Origin: RUG12461 sp045661345
Lineage (GTDB): Bacteria; Bacillota; Clostridia; Lachnospirales; Lachnospiraceae
DNA length: 64,000 bases
Assembly (NCBI GenBank): GCA_045661345.1
Contig: JAZRFM010000015.1
Span: 1 to 64,000 of the forward strand
Direction of reading: 5' to 3'
Shown: piece by piece, positions 8,445 through 17,242 of the stretch
Position numbering within the stretch: position 1 is the first letter of the stretch
Layout: each line of letters opens with the position of its first letter
Made by a program: the position numbers and the translations under genes
The notes under the pieces: model-generated
Database searches by the model: none
The model's input: the letters and a program-made list of their open reading frames with translations, nothing else
What the model was told of the DNA's origin: nothing

Positions 8445-9782
8445 TCAAATTGCTATCTGCTGTTTCTTCTGCTGATCTTTCTCCTGTGCCTTACGGAACG
8501 GTTCCTGCTCTGCCAGTATGATCTTCTTCTCTGCCATTCTTTCATGAATAGATACTCGTTCTTTCTTCTGTTCTTTTGGTTTTATAAATTCCTTGAAAGC
8601 CTCAAATAGATTGTGCTTTTGAAGAAATTCCTTACATTTATCAAGTCTGTCCGTCAGCATCTTAATCTTTGAATCTTTGGTGACCATATCTTTCGCCATC
8701 TCCTCTATCGCTTTATCCTTTGTTCTGGTTACACGGAAGATTCGGAGCATCTTTTTCCAATCTGCTTCCGCCACCTTAACAAATCCCGTTTCCTGTCCCA
8801 GCGCATTTCTGATCTTCTGTGCCACCGGCTTGTCGGAATCATTTGCCACAGCATCATCAGCCAGTTTCAGATACTTTTCCTGTAAAGTATTTTTCGTTAA
8901 GATATCGCCATCCAGAATCTCCTGTGCTTTTTGTACACGGCTTTCAGCATCCTCCGCTTCCTTTATTAGATCATCTCTGGCCATCTCAGCAGCTTTTACA
9001 TCCAATTGCAGCTCTTCCTTTTCCGCAGTCAGTCCGGCGTTTACTATCTGGAGTTCCGCTGTCTTTTCCTTGTATTCCTCTGCTTCCGTCATAGCTGCCT
9101 TATACTCCGGCAGCGAAAGCCCGGGACGATCCACTCCCTTTACGGTAATCTCTATCCCTCGCTCCCGTGCCAGTTCAGTCAGATACTCTCTTTCCCGGAT
9201 ATGCCACATCGAGGTTTCATTCTCCAACTTATTCTTAGCCCTTGGGATACCCATCTGCTGATAGGCTTTGGTCAGGCTGTTCCTTGTCTCAAGGCCGGTC
9301 TTATATCCATGCGCTACCGGGATATAATCTATATGAAGATGCGGTGTTGCCTCATCCATATGCAAGACCATATTGAAAACATACAGATTTGGATTTCTCT
9401 CTTGAAAGGTTCTGGCATATTCATCCAGGAGCTCCGCTGCGGTCTTTGCATCCACAGTGATCTCTCCATCAGGTCCCACAATTCCGGTATCATACATATC
9501 GCCGATCTGTACTACATTCTCATAAAAGACCTTTTCTCCATTACCGGATCGCTTTATCTCAGATATATAATCATCTTTTCTCCGGTCTTTCCGTTTCTGC
9601 TTCGCATTATAGTTATCCAATGCCTGCCCGAAGCACTCCTTATACGCAGCCTTTAATGGCTGCACCACATATGATTTGTTAAGATGCGTTATTTCTGGGT
9701 CTACATTTTCCTTATAGAATTTTCTATTATTATGGTTCATATTTCCTCTGCCCAGTACAAAGGATATCGTTTTTCCTGCCAT
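8445..9782 (-). CDS. MobV-family relaxase (Mob/Pre)
   Basis: This is the DNA-nicking relaxase that would start transfer of the element. The family motif H-M-D-E-A-T-P-H-L-H lies at residues 141-150, with the metal-binding histidines and acidic residues of Mob_Pre enzymes. The C-terminal ~200 residues are a charged coiled coil, typical of the family. I start it at ATG 9782 (M-A-G-K-T-I-S-F) because AAAGGAGA precedes it; an upstream M at 9812 lacks such a site. No coupling protein or conjugation genes are in the window, so transfer would need a helper element. Confidence 0.9.
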   Translation of the reverse strand: MAGKTISFVLGRGNMNHNNRKFYKENVDPEITHLNKSYVVQPLKAAYKECFGQALDNYNAKQKRKDRRKDDYISEIKRSGNGEKVFYENVVQIGDMYDTGIVGPDGEITVDAKTAAELLDEYARTFQERNPNLYVFNMVLHMDEATPHLHIDYIPVAHGYKTGLETRNSLTKAYQQMGIPRAKNKLENETSMWHIREREYLTELARERGIEITVKGVDRPGLSLPEYKAAMTEAEEYKEKTAELQIVNAGLTAEKEELQLDVKAAEMARDDLIKEAEDAESRVQKAQEILDGDILTKNTLQEKYLKLADDAVANDSDKPVAQKIRNALGQETGFVKVAEADWKKMLRIFRVTRTKDKAIEEMAKDMVTKDSKIKMLTDRLDKCKEFLQKHNLFEAFKEFIKPKEQKKERVSIHERMAEKKIILAEQEPFRKAQEKDQQKKQQIAI

Positions 9783-10086
9783 ACAATTCACTCTCCTTTC
9801 TTTCAGATTCATTTTTATGGGAGCAATTCACTTCTGCAGTTCTGTTACTCTTGCCAAGAGTAACGCCTAAGGACTTTTGACACTACGCATCAAAAGTCCC
9901 GGCGCTCTGCGAGGCTGGTGCGGAGCAAAGGCTCCTCCGCACGGCTTCCTCACGGAAGCCCATGGGCGCTATGATATCCACCGGATATCAAGAACGGAAA
10001 TATTGCTATCAGCCTGATATCCATATTTCCTAATCGCCCATGTCCAGAGCAAAGTCGATAATACCTGTTTCAACTTCCACTTCGCT
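9783..10086. other. hairpin-rich oriT / parC candidate between relaxase and ParM genes
   Basis: This 304-base gap has no gene but dense dyads. Perfect arms are at 9844-9852/9856-9864, 9871-9880/9890-9899 (GGACTTTTGA and its complement), 9918-9925/9935-9942 and 9943-9949/9954-9960. A nested set spans 9961-10042: CATGGGCG with CGCCCATG, GGATATCA with TGATATCC, and GGAAATAT with ATATTTCC. MobV oriTs lie upstream of their relaxase gene and contain such inverted repeats, so the 9844-9960 part is a good oriT candidate. The nested part beside the actin operon could be a centromere-like site or terminator. Confidence 0.65.
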
Positions 10087-10389
10087 CTACTCTTTCGCCT
10101 GCTGCATACTACTAGTGCTCTCATCTCTCACAGGTGAAAGAACACCTCTACCCATCTTTGCATCCATATCCCGGCAGAGGTGCAACACATCCGAGAGTAT
10201 ATCTGCGATCTGCCCCTCTGATGCAGGGACGGTAATGCCGCCCCTGTCCTTTTCCCTCACAAGCTCTGCAAGCAAATCTGCAGCAGTTCTTTTTCTGGAA
10301 CATCTGTCATGAATGTATTCCCATGCCAACATATGATCCTGATCATCTTTCCGAAAACGGACAAGGATGGTCTTATACTCTGCTCTCAT
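10087..10389 (-). CDS. small protein coupled to ParM-like actin (ParR-like candidate)
   Basis: I do not recognise this 100-residue protein by sequence. Its start overlaps the stop of the ParM-like gene as ATGA, the position normally held by the centromere-binding ParR adaptor in type II partition operons. The basic N-terminus followed by helical, charged sequence fits a small DNA-binding adaptor. The dyad-rich region just after its stop would be a matching parC. The ParR role is inferred from context. Confidence 0.6.
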   Translation of the reverse strand: MRAEYKTILVRFRKDDQDHMLAWEYIHDRCSRKRTAADLLAELVREKDRGGITVPASEGQIADILSDVLHLCRDMDAKMGRGVLSPVRDESTSSMQQAKE

Positions 10390-11219
10390 GCCGCAGATCC
10401 CTCCTTGCCGATCTTACGCTCTGCAAACAACTCATAACCTTTGGCATTTGCACAGATATCTTCATAAAAGGTCACGTTGCTATGATCAGCGAGTGAAGAA
10501 TAGTTCTTAAGCAGACACCCTCCGCCACCAAAAACATGGAGACGAGTATCTATTTCATCATATCCGTAAATCTTAAGCTGACCGATAATCTCCTCGGCAT
10601 ATTTTTGTGCAATATCTGCTGTCTCAACCGATATATCATCACTCCTGTTACGGCATCCGTTTATGATCCTTTCTTCAATCTTCATCTCCTCCACACTTCG
10701 ACCAATCTTCCGGGAAAGCACGCTCTGAATCTCCCTGACGCAGAAAGACACTCCATAATCGATCGTAACAAGACTCTTTTCTATCGGCTTACCATTGATC
10801 ACTCTTGCGATATTCATCGTGCCATTACCGATATCCAGGATCATGTTGTCTCCGGGCAGTTTTCCGATCATCGCCGTTTCTGCAAATCCCTGTGGGAAGA
10901 TAAGCACTTTTTCGATATGAAGATGATAATGTTTCCCCTTATAATCAAACTCCGGCGCTTTACTCTGCATAAGATACTCCCTGAATGCATCTTTCTGTCC
11001 GGACACCCTTGCAAGCGGAAGTCCTACGGCAAGGATCAAATTTGCTTCAGTGAATCCGCCCTTATGTTTCAATTCCTCTGCAATCGCCGAAAGGGTAAGC
11101 AGATAAAAGCTATCATCCACAGTCTTCTCACTCCGATAGGTCAGATGGTTCTCTCCGACAACATACGAGACTCCCTGGTAAGTAAGAACGCTCTCACTGG
11201 CAATCGCATCCCCGGTCAT
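10386..11219 (-). CDS. ParM/StbA-like actin, apparently lacking its N-terminus
   Basis: The 277 residues align with plasmid actin-like ParM proteins: K-T-V-D-D-S-F-Y-L-L-T-L, G-L-P-L, the phosphate-2 motif D-I-G-N-G-T-M-N, and a G-G-G-G turn near the C-terminus. ParM filaments push DNA copies apart. ParM normally opens with a phosphate-1 loop of the type D-x-G-x-x-x-x-K about 30 residues before the region where this protein begins. That segment is absent: the ATG sits directly after the stop of the CHC2 gene, and the in-frame codons upstream do not encode it. The protein may be inactive for ATP hydrolysis or have been remodelled. Confidence 0.8.
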   Translation of the reverse strand: MTGDAIASESVLTYQGVSYVVGENHLTYRSEKTVDDSFYLLTLSAIAEELKHKGGFTEANLILAVGLPLARVSGQKDAFREYLMQSKAPEFDYKGKHYHLHIEKVLIFPQGFAETAMIGKLPGDNMILDIGNGTMNIARVINGKPIEKSLVTIDYGVSFCVREIQSVLSRKIGRSVEEMKIEERIINGCRNRSDDISVETADIAQKYAEEIIGQLKIYGYDEIDTRLHVFGGGGCLLKNYSSLADHSNVTFYEDICANAKGYELFAERKIGKEGSAA

Positions 11220-11224
11220 CTTCT

Positions 11225-11548
11225 CTATCCCGCAGCGAAATACCTCATCCTGGCTTTTTCCTGCTCACGCTCATCTGTAGGATGCGTCTCTATCGGAAGA
11301 GAAAAATCCTCGACAAGCTTGCAGGCCGCATCGTACTGAGACAGACAATACATCTGAGCAACATACCCGATGGCATCGCCATGTGCACCGCATCCAAAGC
11401 AGTAATAACCGGTGTCGATCTTCATGCTCGGATGCTTATCATCATGGAACGGACAACAAGCCATTCCGTTTCTTCCGACCTTCAGACCATAGTGTTCAGC
11501 AACCTGTCTGGCGGTCAAATGTTCTTTGATTTCCTTAAAAATAGGCAT
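11225..11548 (-). CDS. CHC2 zinc-finger protein (stand-alone primase finger)
   Basis: This 107-residue protein consists of a CHC2-type zinc finger like the N-terminus of DnaG: C-C-P-F-H-D-D-K-H-P-S, then Y-Y-C-F-G-C-G-A-H-G-D. A helical tail follows, and the TOPRIM polymerase domain is missing. Stand-alone versions are frequent on integrative elements of Clostridia and presumably aid replication initiation. It lies five bases before the ParM-like gene. Confidence 0.85.
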   Translation of the reverse strand: MPIFKEIKEHLTARQVAEHYGLKVGRNGMACCPFHDDKHPSMKIDTGYYCFGCGAHGDAIGYVAQMYCLSQYDAACKLVEDFSLPIETHPTDEREQEKARMRYFAAG

Positions 11549-11685
11549 AAATATAGCCCTCCTTTCCGAAAAATGGGTATTAACATCCGGGAGAGCCTCT
11601 GTTATAATAAATTTGCGAGATTCATTGGAACAAAGGCTCGTCCTTAAGTTTCAGTGATGAATGTCCTTGCTGATTGCAAGGGCAT

Positions 11686-12045
11686 TTATTTTTCTTCGGG
11701 TACATCACGTACTCGGTGTGCCGGATTATCGTAATTACACTCAAGCGTAATGATCATCTGCTCAAAAAGCGCCCGGCAATCCACCAAAGCAGCATACAGA
11801 TCATTATCGTCTGTCCCGGCATCTTCCAAAGCCTGTCGAAGTCTGCGGATTTCAAGACTCAGCTTATCGCTTTCAAACTTTCCGACAGATATGATGATCT
11901 TTGATTTCAACGCAGAATCAAGATAAAATCTGCCTTTGGGTATTCCGCTGATTTTTATGCGCTCCTCAATCATCCGGCGTTCTTCATAAGATGCTCGGAA
12001 GCACATACTCTGATTACGAAACCTGTTCTTATCCAGTCCACTCAC
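11686..12045 (-). CDS. MobC-like mobilization accessory protein
   Basis: These 119 residues include F-R-A-S-Y-E-E-R-R-M-I-E-E-R-I, which resembles the ribbon-helix-helix start of MobC-type relaxosome proteins, followed by a helical tail. Such proteins bind oriT and help the relaxase. The gene overlaps the integrase stop by one base. A generic ribbon-helix-helix regulator is the alternative. Confidence 0.6.
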   Translation of the reverse strand: MSGLDKNRFRNQSMCFRASYEERRMIEERIKISGIPKGRFYLDSALKSKIIISVGKFESDKLSLEIRRLRQALEDAGTDDNDLYAALVDCRALFEQMIITLECNYDNPAHRVRDVPEEK

Positions 12046-13109
12046 TACATCCCCTCCTCATAAAGACGATCAAGCCTGTCCGCAACACCATTTCTCTTTT
12101 CCGGCATTACATGCGAATAGATATTTAGAGTTGTCTCTACCTTTTCATGACCAAGCCTCTCAGCTATTTCGACCGGAGTAAAGCCAAGTGATGCAAGCAG
12201 CGCACAGTTAGAGTGCCTGAGACAGTGGATGTGTATATCCTTGACACCGCTCTCCTTTATTCCTCTCTTAATCTCATGCTCAAGAAAATATTTTGTGATA
12301 GGCAGAAGTCTGTCTGTCTTTTCCGGCTTATAGAGGTTATTGATATAATCCTGAATATCAGCAATCAAGAATTTAGGAACGCTAATCGTGCGGATACCTC
12401 TTCTGGTCTTCGGCTCTGTAACTACATCCACGCCTTTCATTCTTTGAAGTGACTTGGTAATGGATATCTCCCTGCTCTCCATATCAATGTCTCCGATTGT
12501 AAGAGCCAGAAGTTCTCCAAGACGCATCCCCGTCCAAAACAGGATCATAAATGCAAGATAGGACTGTCTCTTCTTCATCATCGTCTCGATAAACTGATCA
12601 AACTCATCCTTTGTCCAAAATTCCATCTCATCAGCATTATGTCTGCCTATCGTTCCTGCTTTAACACACGGGTTATGAGGCAGGTCATAATATTTGACCG
12701 CATAGTTAAAGATTGCTTTGATCTCATTGTTCATGGCCCGAAGATATGTTTGTGAATAATCTCCTTTAAGCATCATATTTTGCCATGTTCTTATATCAGA
12801 AACAGATATCTCGTTGATCGGCTTTTCTCCAAAATATGGAAGTATCTTAAGATCTATGAGATAGTGCTTACGGGTTACTGTGCTCGCCCTGAGCCTTGTC
12901 TCCATATCCTCAAAGTACAGATCAACGAAATTCTTAAACTTCATATTGAAATCTGGGGATTTCTTCGATAAGAACTCTCTCGCCCATTCTTCCGCTTCCC
13001 GTTTTGTTGCAAATCCACGCTTCATGGACTTGCGCCTTTTCCCTTGCCAGTCGGTATACCGATACTGAATCAGCCACTTTCCTGTTTTGGGATCTTTTTC
13101 TGCTTTCAT
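12045..13109 (-). CDS. tyrosine integrase of the guaA-linked element
   Basis: This 354-residue recombinase has an N-terminal arm-binding domain (residues 1-50), a SAM-like core-binding domain (about 55-145) and a catalytic domain. The catalytic residues are Arg196 in G-M-R-L-G-E, His295 and Arg298 in H-C-L-R-H, L-G-H at 319-321 and nucleophile Tyr331 in N-I-Y-S-H. It would catalyse integration and excision at the site next to guaA, about 1.1 kb away. It is 15 bases after the excisionase-like gene and shares its promoter. Confidence 0.95.
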   Translation of the reverse strand: MKAEKDPKTGKWLIQYRYTDWQGKRRKSMKRGFATKREAEEWAREFLSKKSPDFNMKFKNFVDLYFEDMETRLRASTVTRKHYLIDLKILPYFGEKPINEISVSDIRTWQNMMLKGDYSQTYLRAMNNEIKAIFNYAVKYYDLPHNPCVKAGTIGRHNADEMEFWTKDEFDQFIETMMKKRQSYLAFMILFWTGMRLGELLALTIGDIDMESREISITKSLQRMKGVDVVTEPKTRRGIRTISVPKFLIADIQDYINNLYKPEKTDRLLPITKYFLEHEIKRGIKESGVKDIHIHCLRHSNCALLASLGFTPVEIAERLGHEKVETTLNIYSHVMPEKRNGVADRLDRLYEEGM

Positions 13110-13124
13110 AAAAAGTTCACCTCC

Positions 13125-13316
13125 TTACGCTGTTGCCATTCCAAACCAATGCTGCTCAAAATACTTTCTGGGCAATTTGCCGGATATCACAAGATAACCC
13201 TGCTTCTCCAGTTCCCCGTTCATGCGCCTTATGATCTTGTACGCATGTCCGATGGAGATATCCAGCATTTCCGCAAGTTCTCCTGCAGTAATGTAGATTT
13301 TGTTCTCATTCGCCAT
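13125..13316 (-). CDS. excisionase-like helix-turn-helix protein
   Basis: This 63-residue protein has one helix-turn-helix (A-G-E-L-A-E-M-L-D-I-S-I-G-H-A-Y-K-I-I) of the AlpA/MerR-like kind seen in excisionases, directly upstream of the integrase gene. It probably sets recombination direction toward excision. Confidence 0.8.
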   Translation of the reverse strand: MANENKIYITAGELAEMLDISIGHAYKIIRRMNGELEKQGYLVISGKLPRKYFEQHWFGMATA

Positions 13317-13363
13317 GGTTGCACCTCCTTTCCTGTGTCACTGAATTAGTTCATTATGAATGA

Positions 13364-13403
13364 ATTTTATCAGCGAAAATATATTTTGTCAACAAATATT
13401 TTC
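13364..13403 (-). promoter_or_regulatory. xis-int promoter with overlapping dyad operator
   Basis: On the minus strand TTGACA (13387-13392) and TAAAAT (13364-13369) are 17 bases apart. An inverted repeat GAAAATAT/ATATTTTC at 13375-13382 and 13396-13403 overlaps it. The divergent XRE gene at 13478 is the obvious candidate repressor. Confidence 0.75.
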
Positions 13404-13477
13404 ATTTTAAATAAATATCTTTATTGTTGCCGTATAATTCTATTTGTGATAAACTTGTCTGAAAGGAGTGAACTGAA

Positions 13478-14092
13478 ATGAATATTGATAATAATGAGAA
13501 TATCATCGGAGAAAGGATCAAGCGTTTCAGATCATATACGCTTAATATGAATCAGCGCCAATTTGCCGAAGCCCTTGGCATACAGCCATCAACATTATCA
13601 GGGTATGAAAAAGGAAACATTGTACCATCCACAGATGTCCTGCTAAAAATCGCAAGTACGTACAACATTTCTTTAGATTGGCTGTTTGGACTGTCCAACG
13701 ATTCTATTCATTTTACTAATCTTGGAGAAGTGGTCTCTGCAATATTACAGATAAGTAATCTAAATGAATTGAGATTTGAGGTAGATAGAAACAAACCTGA
13801 TATTGAGTCCGGCGAGAACAGATGGTATTGTGCCCTTAAGTTTTATGGAAAAGATGACAATCATAAGCATAACGGTGATCTGTGCAGCTTTCTTGACAGT
13901 TTATATGAGCACCGTTCTGATTTTGAAAGCTACTTTGAGAGCTTGGAAAGTTATGAACAGTGGAAGAAATCCATCGTAGACTACTATTCTGATCAACCCG
14001 TAAGTCAAACGCAGCATGAAAACCTTGACTACGATGCTCGTATAGCAAAACGAAATGCCTTGCTTGACAGTTCAAAAAAGAAGAAAAAATAG
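13478..14092 (+). CDS. XRE-family regulator of the mobile element
   Basis: The 204-residue protein begins with a clear Cro/C1 helix-turn-helix (F-A-E-A-L-G-I-Q-P-S-T-L-S-G-Y-E) and has a ~120-residue C-terminal part I do not recognise. It is transcribed away from xis-int and lies between them and the element end, the usual place for the switch repressor of an integrative element. AAAGGAG precedes the ATG, and a TATAAT lies at 13433-13438. Confidence 0.88.
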   Translation: MNIDNNENIIGERIKRFRSYTLNMNQRQFAEALGIQPSTLSGYEKGNIVPSTDVLLKIASTYNISLDWLFGLSNDSIHFTNLGEVVSAILQISNLNELRFEVDRNKPDIESGENRWYCALKFYGKDDNHKHNGDLCSFLDSLYEHRSDFESYFESLESYEQWKKSIVDYYSDQPVSQTQHENLDYDARIAKRNALLDSSKKKKK

Positions 14093-14174
14093 ATTTTGTA
14101 CTCAAATTGTACTCAAAAGACAAAAACAAATCCCGCAAACCCAATATTTTCAAGGCTTGCGGGATTTTTTCAAT
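14093..14174. other. probable attachment-site region at guaA 3' end
   Basis: The element's last gene stops at 14092 and the guaA stop is at 14175, so the right junction must lie near here. The repeated word TTGTACTCAAA occurs twice (around 14097-14117). The matching left junction is not in the window, so the exact core is not determined. Confidence 0.5.
14128..14170. terminator. bidirectional terminator between XRE gene and guaA
   Basis: AAATCCCGCAA (14128-14138) pairs perfectly with TTGCGGGATTT (14157-14167), followed by a T-run on the plus strand. The A-run on the left side supplies a T-run for guaA transcripts on the minus strand. Confidence 0.85.
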
Positions 14175-15749
14175 TCACTCCAGCTCTATCGTCCCGGGAG
14201 GTTTACTGGTCAGATCGTAGAGGACGCGGTTGACCCCCCGGACTTCGTTGATGATGCGGTTCATCACGCCCTGTAGAACGGAAAACGGGATTTCGGCTGA
14301 CTCGGCGGTCATGAAATCGATGGTTTTGACGGCACGAAGGACTACGGCATAATCATAGGTGCGCTCGTCTCCCATGACACCCACAGACTGCATATTGGTC
14401 AGGGCGGCAAAGTATTGATCCGGCATCCAGGGTGCATCCCCTGCTCCCGGGTGTCTTTCCTTCCACTCCGCTGCTGCCTTTAACACCTCTTCCCGATAGA
14501 TCGCATCGGCATCCTGCACGATCCGCACCTTCTCCGCAGTCACTTCTCCGATGATACGAATCCCGAGCCCCGGTCCCGGGAAAGGCTGACGAAACACGAG
14601 ATGCTCCGGGATCCCAAGCGTCAGCCCCACCTTCCGTACTTCATCCTTAAAAAGATCCCTGAGGGGTTCTATAATCTCCTTGAAATCCACATGCTCCGGC
14701 AGGCCCCCCACATTATGATGGGATTTGATCACGGCAGATTCTCCGCCGAGACCGGATTCCACCACATCTGGGTAGATCGTCCCCTGTACCAGAAAATCCA
14801 CCGTACCGATCTTCTTTGCTTCTTCCTCAAAAACACGGATGAATTCCCCGCCAATGATCTTACGTTTTTTTTCCGGCTCGGAAACACCGGCGAGCTTCTC
14901 ATAATACCGATCCTGCGCATTCACTCGAATGAAATTCAAATCATAGGGCCCGTCCGGTCCGAATACTGCTTCGACCTCGTCTCCTTCCTTTTTACGCAAA
15001 AGCCCGTGATCCACAAAAACACAGGTCAGCTGCTTACCCACTGCCTTGGAAAGCAGCACCGCTGCCACGGAGGAATCCACGCCACCGGAAAGTGCGCAGA
15101 GCACACGTCCGTCTCCGACCTTCTCTCTGATTGCGCGAATCTGCCGTTCCGCAAAATCCTCCATTTTCCAGTCACCGGTGCAGCCGCAGATCCGATAGAC
15201 GAAGTTGCGGAGCATTTTTGAACCTTCCGGCGTATGCAGGACTTCCGGATGAAACTGGATCAGGTAAAGACCTTTTTCCGGATTTTCCGCCGCAGCCACC
15301 GGCGTCGCTGCCGTATGGGCGGTTGCGTGAAAGCCCGGTGCCATCTTGCTGATATAATCAAAGTGACTCATCCAGCAGGTTGTTTCCTCCGGCACCTCTG
15401 TAAACAGCAGAGAGGTCGTATCTACCGAAACCGCTGTATGTCCGTATTCCCGCACCGGCGCCTTTTCCACTTTTCCGCCGAGAACGTGCATCATCACCTG
15501 CGCTCCATAGCAAAGCCCCAGAACCGGAATCCCCAGCTGAAAAAGATCGGGCGAACATATCGCTGCTCCATCCACATAGCAGCTCGATGGTCCCCCCGTC
15601 AGAATGATCCCTTTCGGATTCATCGCACGAATGTCCGCGAGGGGCGTGCGATAAGAAGTGATCTCACAATATACGTTGTTTTCCCTGACACGGCGTGCAA
15701 CCAGTTGGTTGTACTGACCGCCGAAATCAATAACCAGAACTTTTTCCAT
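14175..15749 (-). CDS. guaA: GMP synthase (glutamine-hydrolysing)
   Basis: GuaA converts XMP to GMP with ATP and glutamine. At 524 residues it has the normal full length. The glutamine amidotransferase triad is Cys80 in L-G-L-C-Y-G, His167 and Glu169 in F-H-P-E. The ATP pyrophosphatase motif S-G-G-V-D-S-S lies at 221-227. The C-terminus ends K-P-P-G-T-I-E-L-E rather than the common A-T-I-E-W-E, a small change exactly at the integration end. The 3' end of guaA is a known target for tyrosine integrases, consistent with the element next door. Confidence 0.97.
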   Translation of the reverse strand: MEKVLVIDFGGQYNQLVARRVRENNVYCEITSYRTPLADIRAMNPKGIILTGGPSSCYVDGAAICSPDLFQLGIPVLGLCYGAQVMMHVLGGKVEKAPVREYGHTAVSVDTTSLLFTEVPEETTCWMSHFDYISKMAPGFHATAHTAATPVAAAENPEKGLYLIQFHPEVLHTPEGSKMLRNFVYRICGCTGDWKMEDFAERQIRAIREKVGDGRVLCALSGGVDSSVAAVLLSKAVGKQLTCVFVDHGLLRKKEGDEVEAVFGPDGPYDLNFIRVNAQDRYYEKLAGVSEPEKKRKIIGGEFIRVFEEEAKKIGTVDFLVQGTIYPDVVESGLGGESAVIKSHHNVGGLPEHVDFKEIIEPLRDLFKDEVRKVGLTLGIPEHLVFRQPFPGPGLGIRIIGEVTAEKVRIVQDADAIYREEVLKAAAEWKERHPGAGDAPWMPDQYFAALTNMQSVGVMGDERTYDYAVVLRAVKTIDFMTAESAEIPFSVLQGVMNRIINEVRGVNRVLYDLTSKPPGTIELE

Positions 15750-15790
15750 GCTTCCTCCTCAACACCGAAGATCTGTCCCGGCGTACTTTT

Positions 15791-16534
15791 CTATTTTGCA
15801 GGCAAAGGGTTATTCCTGCTGTATTGCCTTTGCGCTTCGATCGCTTCCATCTGCATTTCGAGGGTTTTCTGATTCAGATAGGCTGCCGCTTCCCGCTCCA
15901 TATTCCGGATATGGCATCCGTACAAAAACTGATCTCCGGCTTTCTTACGCACGCAGCGGGCCGTCACATTCACCTCAAAGAGATGCTCTCGCAGCTGCTC
16001 CTGAAAATGGAGTTTCACCAACCCGCCGACCAGTTTGATGTCCTTCGGATATACAAAAGCAATCCCCTCCCGGCTGAGATCATAAATCTCGACATTGAGT
16101 TCACGCCCTTCGTCCGGGATGTACAGAATCCCGGGAACATGGATCTTGATACGTGCCGCGTCCCGTCGCTCCACTTCCTGTCCTTCGGCGCGGAAAGTGC
16201 TGGTCTTGATCTCGTAATAGATCTTCTCCTTGACCTTCCTTGTTTCCAGAGTGACACTGCGCCATACCAGTCGTTTCCCGGTGACGGGATTCGGCGTATA
16301 AATATTGAAAACCATGCCGTTGAAGGAAGGATTTGTAAGATCCAGGGTTTTCCCTTTATATGTGAAGGACTGAACAAATACGCGCCCTGCCATGGACAGA
16401 ACGATCCTGGAGGGGATTTCATAAGTGGACTCCCCCCAGACGATCTCCAATGATAATTCTGTTCCCTGCTCCAGCTCCTGTATCTTCAACGTTCCATTCC
16501 TCGTCCGGGCGGTTGCTTCGTCTCCCGGGGGCAT
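15791..16534 (-). CDS. PilZ-domain c-di-GMP binding protein (YcgR-like)
   Basis: The 247-residue protein has a YcgR-like N-terminal domain and a C-terminal PilZ domain. The c-di-GMP motifs are visible as R-R-D-A-A-R (R-x3-R type) and D-L-S-R-E-G (D/N-x-S-x-x-G). Such proteins slow flagella or link c-di-GMP to motility, which fits the flagellin and chemotaxis genes nearby. It directly abuts the trmO stop. Confidence 0.88.
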   Translation of the reverse strand: MPPGDEATARTRNGTLKIQELEQGTELSLEIVWGESTYEIPSRIVLSMAGRVFVQSFTYKGKTLDLTNPSFNGMVFNIYTPNPVTGKRLVWRSVTLETRKVKEKIYYEIKTSTFRAEGQEVERRDAARIKIHVPGILYIPDEGRELNVEIYDLSREGIAFVYPKDIKLVGGLVKLHFQEQLREHLFEVNVTARCVRKKAGDQFLYGCHIRNMEREAAAYLNQKTLEMQMEAIEAQRQYSRNNPLPAK

Positions 16535-17242
16535 TTATTTTGTTTTTTCCTTCCCGTACTCCGTCACATCAAGCACCGTCAGCATCTGCTCCGATACGGA
16601 AAACACGACGTTTTTCCCCGCATAGGCCATGCCATAACGGCTCTCTTCCCGATATCCGTACCGCGGGCGCGGATCCAATGCCAAAAGCCTCTTCACATGC
16701 TCCCTTTGCTGTGCGGGAAACCGCGCCAGCAACGCTTCCGGAAAACAGACCTGAAGTTCCTCCCTCGGTGCCTGATCCGCAAAAGATGCCTCTGCATCGG
16801 GGTGACTGTCTGTATAGGGAAGATACGGTTTTATATCCAGAATCCCTGTCCCGTCCCTCAGATCTGCACCCCGGATCACGAGGACAGATCCTTCTTCTGT
16901 TTGCTCCACGCGAAGCAGTCGTACACAGGACAGGCCGATCCCGTTGGGTCGATAGGGAGATCTGGAAGCAAATACTCCCACCGTCTCCTTTCCGCCCAGT
17001 CTCGGGGGACGGACAACCGCAGACCAGCCTTCTTTTTTCGGCTCTTCAAACTCCCAGAGCAGCCAAAGGTAATCGAATCCCTCGATCCCCCGGATCGCAT
17101 CCGGTGACCGAAACTCCGGCGTAAAAACAATCCTGCCCTCGGTCTCTACCAGACCGCTTTGCCGCGGAATCCCGAACTTTTCCGGAAAATCCGAACGGAT
17201 ATGCGCGATCGCATGAACCTCCCGCCCGGACATCTCAGTCAT
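16535..17242 (-). CDS. trmO: tRNA m6t6A37 methyltransferase TrmO
   Basis: TrmO methylates N6-threonylcarbamoyladenosine at position 37 of tRNA-Thr. The family core is clear: G-I-P-R-Q-S-G-L-V, F-D-Y-L-W-L-L-W-E-F and S-P-Y-R-P-N-G-I-G-L-S. A C-terminal extension includes D-I-K-P-Y-L-P-Y-T-D. At 235 residues the length is normal. The gene overlaps the upstream hypothetical gene by eight bases. Confidence 0.93.
   Translation of the reverse strand: MTEMSGREVHAIAHIRSDFPEKFGIPRQSGLVETEGRIVFTPEFRSPDAIRGIEGFDYLWLLWEFEEPKKEGWSAVVRPPRLGGKETVGVFASRSPYRPNGIGLSCVRLLRVEQTEEGSVLVIRGADLRDGTGILDIKPYLPYTDSHPDAEASFADQAPREELQVCFPEALLARFPAQQREHVKRLLALDPRPRYGYREESRYGMAYAGKNVVFSVSEQMLTVLDVTEYGKEKTK

Noticed and set aside
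1..14174. A prophage
   Set aside because: There are no capsid, terminase, tail or lysis genes. Relaxase, MobC-like, TnpV and ParM-like genes point to an integrative mobilizable element.
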